Below are positions 32,711 through 42,521 of a stretch of 64,000 bases of DNA, one piece after another. The stretch comes from Sphaerisporangium aureirubrum (GTDB lineage: Bacteria; Actinomycetota; Actinomycetes; Streptosporangiales; Streptosporangiaceae), in contig NZ_JBHSRF010000010.1 of assembly GCF_042658925.1 (NCBI RefSeq), positions 1 to 64,000 of the forward strand. The letters run 5' to 3'. A program made the position numbers and the translations under genes. The first letter of the stretch is position 1. Every line of letters starts with the position of its first letter. The notes below the pieces were generated by a model that saw only the letters and a program-made list of their open reading frames with translations, ran no database searches and was not told the DNA's origin.

Positions 32711-33415
32711 ATGGTCTCTCGGGTGCGCCGTCGCTGGTTGAACGTCCTTCTCATTAATCTTGCCCTGCTGCTCGGCGTCACGGTGGTCGCAGCCGGTGTT
32801 GTTCTGCCGGTGTCGTATCTGTTGCACATTGATGCCGCCGAGTTGCACCGCTGGTCGGAGATCGGCCAAGCGGTCACGCCGGTCGGCATCTTCTTTTCCG
32901 GCATAGCCTTCATCGCCATCGCGGTAACGCTGTTTCTGCAGAGCAGAGACCTGCGGAACCAACGAGAAGAGCTGGCCATTGCCCGCGAGGAGCAGATCCG
33001 CAGCGGTGAGATCGCCCTACGGGAACTGCACACCGACCTCATCAGAATGGCGATCGACGACCCGGAACTCCGCCAGGTGTGGCCCGAGATAACGGTCGGC
33101 GTCGACATCACAAAGAAAGATCACTATTGCAATCTGATTCTTAATCTCCAGAAAGTCGCCTACGAGACGCACACCATCGAACTGGCCGAACTGCGTGGTG
33201 CGCTTCGATATCTCATGGCCAGTCGCGACATGTACTCCTTCTGGGCGAAGGCTCGCACCGCTCGTGTCGCAGTCACGAGCGGCGACGAAGCCGAGGACTT
33301 CTTCACCGCCGAGGTGGACAGCGCTTTCTCCGCAGCTTCTCCTCCTCAGCCGCGGACCTTGCGTCCCCACCGGCTTCTTCCGAAGCTCTTCTGGCGGCCA
33401 CGGCGTCGCAGGTAG
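32711..33415 (+). CDS. Membrane protein of DUF6082 type
   Basis: A 234-aa protein with two N-terminal transmembrane helices (NVLLINLALLLGVTVVAAGVVL; then VGIFFSGIAFIAIAVTLFLQ), a coiled-coil-like QSRDLRNQREELAIAREEQIRSGE and a cytoplasmic domain beginning ALRELHTDLIRMAIDDPELRQVW. This architecture fits the actinobacterial DUF6082 family of unknown function. It ends in a basic Pro/Arg tail (LRPHRLLPKLFWRPRRRR). It follows the DUF6879 gene by 70 bp, may be co-transcribed, and shares that patch's lower GC content. Confidence 0.7.
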   Translation: MVSRVRRRWLNVLLINLALLLGVTVVAAGVVLPVSYLLHIDAAELHRWSEIGQAVTPVGIFFSGIAFIAIAVTLFLQSRDLRNQREELAIAREEQIRSGEIALRELHTDLIRMAIDDPELRQVWPEITVGVDITKKDHYCNLILNLQKVAYETHTIELAELRGALRYLMASRDMYSFWAKARTARVAVTSGDEAEDFFTAEVDSAFSAASPPQPRTLRPHRLLPKLFWRPRRRR

Positions 33416-33442
33416 CCGAAGACAGGCAGGAAACGCGGAGAG

Positions 33443-33514
33443 ATGGTCCCCGGAGGGGCTCCCGGGGACCATAGGTAGGGATGTGCGGTGGTCCCCGGAG
33501 GGGCTCCGGGGACC
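33443..33514. terminator. Two tandem near-identical hairpins between convergent genes
   Basis: First stem: ATGGTCCCCGG (33443-33453) with CCGGGGACCAT (33462-33472). Second stem: GGTCCCCGG (33490-33498) with CCGGGGACC (33506-33514). Both loops contain AGGGGCT. They lie between the DUF6082-like gene (stop 33415) and glgP (stop 33523), so they probably terminate both. The duplication of the hairpin is unusual. Confidence 0.7.
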
Positions 33515-33522
33515 GGGGGGTG

Positions 33523-36126
33523 TTAGCGGAGGGTGCCGTTGGTCATGCCTGCGGGCTCTTCGGGGAGGGCCAACAGGCCGCATTCGGCGGGGCTGGACAT
33601 CAGGGGGTGGGTGGGGACTACTCGGACGGTGTAGCCGAAGGCGCCGGTGCGGTCTAGGGGGACGGTGCCTTTGTAGGAGGCCTTGGAGTCGTCGGCCAAT
33701 GCGTCGACGGCCAGGGTTATGTAGGAGGGGTGGAGGAGTTCGTCGTGGGGGCCTACCTTGCCGTAGGCCGCCTGGACGTTGACGTCCTCGGGGGACAGCT
33801 CGCCGAGAGCCACGGTGGCGCGGATCTCCATGGCGGCGCCCAGCTCGGGGGTGTCGCCGATTCCGCTGGCCTCGATGTGTTCCACGCGGACGCCGGGCCA
33901 GGCCCGGGTGAGGCGGAGTTTCCAGGCGGCGAACTCGCGGGCGCGGGTGTGGTCGGCCTTGGAGAGTTCGCGGGCGGAGCCGGCGGCGGGGGTGTAGAGG
34001 TCGACGACGTAGTCGCGGAGCATGCGGCCGGCGAGGACCTTGGGGCCGAGAGAGCTGAGGGTGTGCTTGACCATGTCGAGCCAGCGGCGGGGGTGGGCGC
34101 CGCCGGTGCGGTCGTAGAAGCGGTCGGCGACCTCGCGTTCGATGAGGTCGTACAGCGCGGTGGCCTCGATCTCGTCACGGCGGTCGGCGTCCTCCACGCC
34201 GTCGGCGGTGGGGATGGCCCAGCCGTTGTTGCCGTCGTACCACTCGTCCCACCAGCCGTCGCGGATGGACAGGTTGAGCCCGCCGTTCAGGGCGGCCTTC
34301 ATGCCGGACGTGCCGCAGGCCTCAAGGGGGCGCAGCGGGTTGTTCATCCACACGTCGCAGCCCTGCACCATGAGCTGGCCGAGGTTCATGTCGTAGTCGG
34401 GCAGGAACACGATGCGGTGGCGCACGTCCTCGCGGTCGGCGAAGCGGACGATCTGCTGGATCAGCTTCTTGCCGCCCTCGTCGGCGGGGTGCGCCTTGCC
34501 CGCGATCACGATCTGGACGGGCTTGTCCGGGTCGAGCAGCAGGGACCGCAGCCGGTCGGGGTCCTTGAGCATGAGGGTGAGCCGCTTGTACGACGGCACC
34601 CGCCGAGCGAAACCGAACGTCAGGACGTCGGGGTCAAGCGCCTCGTCGATCCAGCCGAGCTCGGCCGTGGAGGCGCCGCGGGCCCGCCACGACTCGCGCA
34701 GCCGCACCCGGGCGGCGTCCACCAGGTTGCGCCGCAGGCGGCCGCGGATGGCCCAGATGTCCTCGTCGGAGAGCTTCTGCACGCTCTCCCAGCCCTGGGC
34801 CTTCTCGATCAGGGACGGCAGTTCCTTGCCCGCCAGCTCCATGACCTCGCGGGCGACCCACGTGGGTGCGTGCACGCCGTTGGTGATCGAGCCGATCGGG
34901 ATGTCGTCGAGGTCGAACCCGGGCCACAGGCCCTGGAACATCTCGCGGCTGACCGCGCCGTGCAGCTCGGACACGCCGTTGACGCGCTGGGCGAGCCGCA
35001 TACCCATGACGGCCATGTTGAAGATCGCGGCGTCCCCGGCGTTGTCGGCGGACGGCGGTTCGGCGCCGAGGGCGAGGATGCGCTCCGCCGGGACGGTCGG
35101 CCAGGCGTTGTCGCCGCCGAACTGCCTGCCGATCATCTCGGAGGGGAAGCGGTCGATGCCCGCCGGGACCGGGGTGTGGGTGGTGAAGACGGTGCCGGCG
35201 CGGACGGCCTCCAGGGCCTCGTCGAACGACAGCCGGTGCTCGGTGAGCTCGCGGATACGCTCCAGGCCGAGGAAACCGGCGTGGCCCTCGTTGGTGTGGA
35301 AGACCTCGGGCTCGGCGTGCCCGGTGATGCGGCAGTACGCGCGCAGCGCGCGCACGCCGCCGATGCCGAGCAGCAGCTCCTGCATGAGACGGTGGTCGGT
35401 GCCGCCGCCGTACAGCCGGTCGGTGACGTCGCGCGCGGCGGCGTCGTTCTCGGCGACGTCGGAGTCGAGCAGCAGCAGCGGCACGCGGCCCACCTGGGCG
35501 ACCCAGATCTGCGCGTGCAGCGTGCGCCCGCCGGGCAGCGGGATGGCGACCCTGGCGGGCGCGCCGTCCTGCTCCTTGAGCAGGCTGAGCGGCAGGCCGC
35601 CGGGGTCGAGGCTCGGGTAGTGCTCCTGCTGCCATCCCTCGGCGGACAGCGACTGGCTGAAGTAGCCGTGCCGGTAGAGGAGCCCCACGGCGAGGATGGG
35701 CACGCCGAGGTCGCTGGCGGCCTTCAGGTGGTCTCCGGCGAGGATGCCGAGACCTCCGGAGTACTGCGGGAGGGCGGCGGCGATGCCGTATTCGGGGGAG
35801 AAGTAGCCGATGGCCGCGGGGGCGTCGGGGAGTGTCTGGTACCACCGGGGCGCGGTCATGTACTCGCGTAGGTCGTCGGCGGCATCGGCCAGCCGACGGA
35901 GGAATCTGCGGTCGCGAGCCAGCTCGGCGAGCCTGTCGGCCTCGACCGCCCCCAGCAGCGCTACGGGATCATGACCGACCCGCTCCCACGTGCCGGGATC
36001 CACTTCCGCGAACAGGTCATTGGTCTCGGGGTGCCATGACCAGCGCAGATTGTGCACGAGTTCGCTCAGAGCGGCCAACTCGGCGGGAAGGACGGTACGT
36101 ACGGTGAACCTGCGGATTGCTCTCAC
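33523..36126 (-). CDS. glgP: Alpha-glucan (glycogen) phosphorylase
   Basis: An 867-aa GT35 phosphorylase that releases glucose-1-phosphate from alpha-1,4-glucan. It is of the actinobacterial/archaeal AgpA-like type with an N-terminal domain (LSELVHNLRWSWHPETNDLF), active-site segment GYFSPEYGIAAALPQYSGGLGILAGDHLK, FARRVPSYKRLTLM, and the PLP/phosphate region RPLEACGTSGMKAALNGGLNLSIRDGWW. Start is a GTG with only a weak ribosome site, consistent with a leaderless or short-leader mRNA. It is divergent from glgE across 520 bp, so glucan breakdown and synthesis can be regulated in opposition. Confidence 0.96.
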   Translation of the reverse strand: MRAIRRFTVRTVLPAELAALSELVHNLRWSWHPETNDLFAEVDPGTWERVGHDPVALLGAVEADRLAELARDRRFLRRLADAADDLREYMTAPRWYQTLPDAPAAIGYFSPEYGIAAALPQYSGGLGILAGDHLKAASDLGVPILAVGLLYRHGYFSQSLSAEGWQQEHYPSLDPGGLPLSLLKEQDGAPARVAIPLPGGRTLHAQIWVAQVGRVPLLLLDSDVAENDAAARDVTDRLYGGGTDHRLMQELLLGIGGVRALRAYCRITGHAEPEVFHTNEGHAGFLGLERIRELTEHRLSFDEALEAVRAGTVFTTHTPVPAGIDRFPSEMIGRQFGGDNAWPTVPAERILALGAEPPSADNAGDAAIFNMAVMGMRLAQRVNGVSELHGAVSREMFQGLWPGFDLDDIPIGSITNGVHAPTWVAREVMELAGKELPSLIEKAQGWESVQKLSDEDIWAIRGRLRRNLVDAARVRLRESWRARGASTAELGWIDEALDPDVLTFGFARRVPSYKRLTLMLKDPDRLRSLLLDPDKPVQIVIAGKAHPADEGGKKLIQQIVRFADREDVRHRIVFLPDYDMNLGQLMVQGCDVWMNNPLRPLEACGTSGMKAALNGGLNLSIRDGWWDEWYDGNNGWAIPTADGVEDADRRDEIEATALYDLIEREVADRFYDRTGGAHPRRWLDMVKHTLSSLGPKVLAGRMLRDYVVDLYTPAAGSARELSKADHTRAREFAAWKLRLTRAWPGVRVEHIEASGIGDTPELGAAMEIRATVALGELSPEDVNVQAAYGKVGPHDELLHPSYITLAVDALADDSKASYKGTVPLDRTGAFGYTVRVVPTHPLMSSPAECGLLALPEEPAGMTNGTLR

Positions 36127-36646
36127 GAGGCCAGACCCTAGTTACTCAGCGCCACGACGCGCGACCGAAACACCCTTGCGCCCTTGCCAGATCTCATCCG
36201 ATTCGCTCTCACCACCGCCAAAACTAGTCAAACAACACTAAAGCCGACAGCCGAGGGCCAACTCAAATTGATCATGTACTGTTCGCGCTCACAGGGCAAC
36301 TCTCGGGGATGAGAGCTTCCCGTCGCCCCCCTAACTTCCCTTGAACAGGCATGAAGCGCGACTATGGGGGCAGTCCCATGTAAGAACCTCACCACAATGT
36401 AAGAGTCCCACGATCGTCTCTCCCACCAGGGCGGCGACGCCGTATGCCGCCCGCCGGCGTGCGCCGTCACCACCGGGGGAGAAACCTCGTCGCCTGAAGG
36501 GTGGCCAAACCCTCCCTTCGGGTGAATACGATCATGCCCGTCGGTACGGCGGACCTTCGGGCCGGGTCGGCACCTGCACCAAAGATCACTTCATGCCCTC
36601 ACAATTCCCGGCGGCGCCCGGTGCGCCGCCGCTACCTTGAGACGCG
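36127..36646. promoter_or_regulatory. Divergent glgP/glgE promoter region
   Basis: This 520-bp spacer contains no supported gene. Structures noted: a CTCTC-(6)-GAGAG hairpin at 36300-36315 and the direct repeat ATGTAAGA at 36378-36385 and 36397-36404 (19 bp apart), both in a comparatively A/T-rich core. TTGAAC with a TATGGG-like element about 17 bp further lies in 36340-36366. These are candidate regulatory sites for the two opposed glucan operons; none matches an operator I can name. Confidence 0.45.
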
Positions 36647-38674
36647 ATGATCGGACGAATCCCAATACTGGACATCCACCCTGCCGTCGAATGCGGACAA
36701 TGGCCGGCCAAAGCCGCGGCGGGGGAGACCTTCGAGATAAGCGCGGTCGTGTTCCGGGAGGGACACGACGCGGTGGCCGCCGGGGTGGTGCTGACCGACC
36801 CCCAGGGCGCCAAGGGGCCGTTGCTCCCCATGCGGGAGGGGGCGCCCGGCACCGATCGCTGGGCCGTCGAGGTCACGCTCCCCACCGAGGGCGACTGGAG
36901 CTTCCGCGTCGAGGCGTGGGGCGATCCGCTCGCCACCTGGCTGCACGACGCGGAGATCAAGATCCCCCGGGGCATCGACGCCGACCTGATGTGCGAGGAG
37001 GGGGCGCGCCTGTTCGAGCGCGCCGCCCGCGCGGTGCGGGCCCAGGGCTGTGAGGGCTGCGGGCACCGGGCCGCGCTGCTGGCCGTGGCCGAGCGCCTGC
37101 GCGACGACGACTACGACCCCCGCGCCCGCCTGGCCGTCGCCGAGCTGCCCGACACGGCGGCGGCGCTGGCCGCCCACCCGCTGCGCGACCTGGTCACCCG
37201 GGGGCCCCGGATGCGGGTGCGGGTCGACCGGCGGCGCGCGCTGTTCGGCTCGTGGTACGAGCTGTTCCCCCGGTCCGAGGGCGCGGTGCTCGAGGACGGC
37301 GTCCCCCCGAGGTCCGGCGACTTCACGACCGCCGCCGAGCGGCTGCCCGCCGTGGCCGGCATGGGCTTCGACATCGTCTACCTCCCCCCCATCCACCCCA
37401 TCGGCTCCACCTTCCGCAAGGGCCGCAACAACACGCTGAACCCCGACCCGCACGACGTGGGCTCGCCGTGGGCGATCGGCGCGGAGGAGGGCGGGCACGA
37501 CGCGATCCACCCCGACCTCGGCACCATGGACGACTTCGACGCGTTCGTGAAGCGGGCCAAGGGGCTCGGGCTGGAAGTGGCCCTCGACCTGGCCCTGCAG
37601 TGCTCCCCCGACCACCCCTGGGTCAAGGAGCACCCCGAATGGTTCACGGTCCGGGCCGACGGCACCATCGCGTACGCTGAGAACCCGCCGAAGAAGTATC
37701 AGGACATCTACCCCCTGAACTTCGACAAGGATCCCGAGGGCGTCTACGCCGAGGTCCTGCGTGTGGTGCGGCAGTGGATGGCGCACGGCGTGCGGGTCTT
37801 CCGGGTGGACAACCCGCACACCAAGCCGGTGGCGTTCTGGGAGAGGCTGCTCGCCGAGGTCAAGTCCACCGACCCCGACGTGATCTTCCTGTCCGAGGCG
37901 TTCACCAGGCCGGCCATGCTCCGTGGCCTGGCCAAGATCGGTTTCCACCAGTCGTACACGTACTTCACGTGGAAGAACTCCCGGGCCGACCTGGAGCAAT
38001 ATCTGGGCGAGCTCTCCCACGAGACGTCGCACTACCTCCGTCCCAATCTTTTCGTCAACACGCCGGACATCCTTCATGAATACCTACAAAATGGCGGAAT
38101 TCCGGCATTCAAGATCCGGGCGGTCCTCGCCGCACTCACGTCACCGAGCTGGGGCGTCTACGCGGGCTACGAGCTCGGCGAGAACGTCCCGGTGCGGCCG
38201 GGCAGCGAGGAATACCTGCACAGCGAGAAATTCGAGCTGCGGCCGCGCGACTGGGCGGGCGCGGAGCGCGAGGGACGGAGCCTGGCGCCGTTCATCACTC
38301 GTCTCAATTTGTTCAGAAGAGCACACCCTGCGGTTCAGGAACTGCGTAATCTACGGTTCCACAACGTCGACCACCCGGACATGGTCTGCTTCTCCAAGCG
38401 GCTGCCCGGCGCCTACGACCCGTCCACACGACGGAACGGCCTAGGCGATGTGGTCCTGGTCGTCGTGAACCTCGATCCCCACAACACGCACGAGGGAATG
38501 GTCTGGCTGGACATGCCGGGCCTCGGCCTCGACTGGGACGCGGAGTTCGTGGTGGACGACGACCTTTCCGGGGAGACGTATCACTGGCGGCAAGCCAACT
38601 ACGTACGCCTCGACCCCCACATCAATCCAGCACACGTCCTCACACTGCGCGCCCTACCGCAGAGCCGGGCATAG
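36647..38674 (+). CDS. glgE: Alpha-1,4-glucan:maltose-1-phosphate maltosyltransferase GlgE
   Basis: A GH13_3 enzyme of 675 aa that extends alpha-1,4-glucan using maltose-1-phosphate. It has the N-terminal domain (GRIPILDIHPAVECGQWPAKA), the substrate-loop DIVYLPPIHPIGSTFRKGRNN, nucleophile Asp in VFRVDNPHTKPVAFWE, acid/base Glu in IFLSEAFTRPAM, and the C-terminal WGVYAGYELGENVPVRPGSEEY. The full length is normal. It is followed by treS after 55 bp. The pathway TreS, maltokinase, GlgE, GlgB is complete in this window; toxic maltose-1-phosphate accumulation on loss of GlgE is known from Mycobacterium. Confidence 0.97.
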   Translation: MIGRIPILDIHPAVECGQWPAKAAAGETFEISAVVFREGHDAVAAGVVLTDPQGAKGPLLPMREGAPGTDRWAVEVTLPTEGDWSFRVEAWGDPLATWLHDAEIKIPRGIDADLMCEEGARLFERAARAVRAQGCEGCGHRAALLAVAERLRDDDYDPRARLAVAELPDTAAALAAHPLRDLVTRGPRMRVRVDRRRALFGSWYELFPRSEGAVLEDGVPPRSGDFTTAAERLPAVAGMGFDIVYLPPIHPIGSTFRKGRNNTLNPDPHDVGSPWAIGAEEGGHDAIHPDLGTMDDFDAFVKRAKGLGLEVALDLALQCSPDHPWVKEHPEWFTVRADGTIAYAENPPKKYQDIYPLNFDKDPEGVYAEVLRVVRQWMAHGVRVFRVDNPHTKPVAFWERLLAEVKSTDPDVIFLSEAFTRPAMLRGLAKIGFHQSYTYFTWKNSRADLEQYLGELSHETSHYLRPNLFVNTPDILHEYLQNGGIPAFKIRAVLAALTSPSWGVYAGYELGENVPVRPGSEEYLHSEKFELRPRDWAGAEREGRSLAPFITRLNLFRRAHPAVQELRNLRFHNVDHPDMVCFSKRLPGAYDPSTRRNGLGDVVLVVVNLDPHNTHEGMVWLDMPGLGLDWDAEFVVDDDLSGETYHWRQANYVRLDPHINPAHVLTLRALPQSRA

Positions 38675-38729
38675 GCACATGCCCGGTACAGCGGATAGGC
38701 GAGCATAAAGCACAGCGGGGAGTCCACAG

Positions 38730-40435
<1,706 letters not shown>

Positions 40436-40439
<4 letters not shown>

Positions 40440-41854
40440 GACCTACGTTCGAAGAGCTGCTTGCCGGCTGGATCACCCGTCAGCGGTGGTTCGCCGGCAA
40501 GGGCCGCGCGATCACCGACCTGGCCGTAGAGGCCGCCACCCCCCTGCCCCTTCGTGGTCCTGCAGAATCCCGCCACAGCGATGTGGCGGCTTCCTCCAGG
40601 ACCACGGACGCCGCGAACACACTCCCCGTCACCGTACGCCATCTGGTGATCACCGTGCGCCAGGGCGCGCACACCGATCGCTATCAGCTCCTGCTGGGTT
40701 TCCGCCCCGAGCTGCCGCAGCGCCTGCGGCACGTGTCGATCGGCGCCACCGCCGAGGGGGTGGCCTACGACGCCGTGCACGACGCCGAGGTCACCGGGCT
40801 GCTGCTCTCCTCGATCGCCGAGGGCGCCGAGATCGGCCCGCTGCGGTTCCGCCACATGCCTGGCGTGGAGATCGACACCTCGCCGCGCAGCCTGGTGCTC
40901 GGCGCCGAGCAGTCCAACACCTCCCTGGTCTACGGCGACGCCTACATCTGCAAGCTGTTCCGCAAGCTGGTGCCGGGGGTGAACCCCGAGCTGGAGATCG
41001 TGTCGGCCCTGGCCAGGCGCGGCTCGCCGCACATCGCCAAGCCGTACGGCTGGATCGAGACCGAGGTGGACGGCGAGAACACCACCCTGGCCTTCACCCA
41101 GGAGTTCCTGCCCACCGCCTGCGACGGCTGGGCCCTGGCGCTGACCAGCGTGCGCGACCTCTACGGCTCGCTGGCGGGCACCACGGCGGGCGACGCGGGC
41201 GGCGACTTCGCCGCCGAGTCCCACCGGCTCGGCGTGGCGACCGCCCACCTGCACAAGGAGATGGCCTCCGCCTTCCCCACCGGCTCCATCGAGGCCCCCG
41301 ACGTCAAGCGGATGGTCGAGGGGTTCCGCAGGCGGCTGGACAGCGCCATCGCCGAGGTCCCGGACCTCGCCGGGCACGCCCGGGAGGCCCACGAGGCGTT
41401 CGACCGGCTGGCCGACATCGGCCACCCCATCCCGGTGCAGCGGGTGCACGGCGACTACCACCTCGGCCAGGTCATGCGCACCCCGAGCGAGTGGGTCGTG
41501 CTGGACTTCGAGGGCGAGCCCGGCCAGCCCCTCAGCGAGCGCCGCGCCCTGGACTCCCCGCTGCGCGACGTGGCGGGCATGCTGCGGTCGTTCGAGTACG
41601 CGGCGCGCCACCTTCTGTTCGACCACCCGTCCCCGGCCGAGCTCGCGCCGCGGGCCGCCGAGTGGGCCGAGCGCAACCGCGCGGCGTTCCTCGCGGGCTA
41701 CTCGGCGGGCGGCGGCGGCATCCGGGGGGACGACGCGGTGCTGCTGCGCGCCCTGGAGCTGAGCAAGGCCGCCTACGAGGTGGTGTACGAGGCGCGCAAC
41801 CGGCCCACCTGGCTGGCGATCCCGCTCGCCGCGTTCAGCGGCCCCGGTGCCTGA
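40436..41854 (+). CDS. mak: Maltokinase (Pep2/Mak)
   Basis: A 472-aa kinase that phosphorylates maltose to maltose-1-phosphate. It has the N-terminal cap typical of mycobacterial Mak (PTFEELLAGWITRQRWFAGKGRAI), the Lys region YGDAYICKLFRKLVPGVNPELE, and the aminoglycoside-phosphotransferase-like catalytic segments RVHGDYHLGQVM and WVVLDFEGEPG. GTG 40436 is chosen because the conserved N-terminus begins there and gives a GTGA overlap with treS; the open frame continues upstream inside treS but does not look like protein. Normal length. Confidence 0.95.
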
Positions 41855-41937
41855 CCGCACGCCGTCCCTCATGACGGGCTCCACGTCGGATACGATCCGT
41901 CGCAGTCATGTGACGGTGCGTGAGATGTGGAGCAGGG

Positions 41938-42390
41938 GTGGCACGAAGGCGGCTCACGGTGGCGTTGGCGGGCGCTGCCACCCTCGCCGTGGGGCTCGGG
42001 GTCGGCCTGGCCGTCGGGCTCTCCATGCCGCCGCACGAGCCGCGGCGGACGGACGGGCAGGCGACCGCGCCCGTGGAGCCGCCGCCGCGCATCCGTGCCC
42101 TGGACACCCGCCCGGCCCCGGCCCGGTGGGAGGAGCGGTACGCCACCCAGCTGCTGCTGGCGCATCCCACGCTGGGCGAGACCATCCGCGGCGAGTACGC
42201 CAGGGCGACGGGCCGGCGGCTCGGGTCGGCGTCCGAGCTGCGGGTGCACACGCTGATCTTCCGGCGGCACGGGTGCGAGACGCATCGCTGCCTGCAGGTC
42301 TTCATCCGGTTCCCCGGCGGATCGTGGCTCGACGTGGGGCGGGTCGTGGTCGATCTCTCCACCGAGTCGGTCCGCGTTCTGGAATGGTGA
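41938..42390 (+). CDS. Exported or membrane-anchored protein of unknown function in the GlgE operon
   Basis: A 150-aa protein with a basic start and one hydrophobic helix (LTVALAGAATLAVGLGVGLAVGLSM), then a Pro-rich stretch and a globular C-terminal half (WEERYATQLLLAHPTLGETIRGEYA, SELRVHTLIFRRHGCETHRCLQVFIRFPGGSWLDVGRVVVDL). The two Cys in HGCETHRC are six residues apart and could form a disulfide outside the cell. I do not recognise the domain. GTG 41938 follows GGAG; GTG 41920 is another possibility. Its place between mak and glgB suggests co-transcription with glucan metabolism. Confidence 0.65.
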   Translation: MARRRLTVALAGAATLAVGLGVGLAVGLSMPPHEPRRTDGQATAPVEPPPRIRALDTRPAPARWEERYATQLLLAHPTLGETIRGEYARATGRRLGSASELRVHTLIFRRHGCETHRCLQVFIRFPGGSWLDVGRVVVDLSTESVRVLEW

Positions 42391-42521
42391 AAAATCACTA
42401 TCTGGGGGTCGGTGGTGGCACGCTCACCGGCCCGCCCGGCGGCACCGCCATGAGATGGCGCGCGGATCCGGGGCAGGGGTACATGACCGAACCACCGTGC
42501 TGAGGAGCGATTGGCGATCCG

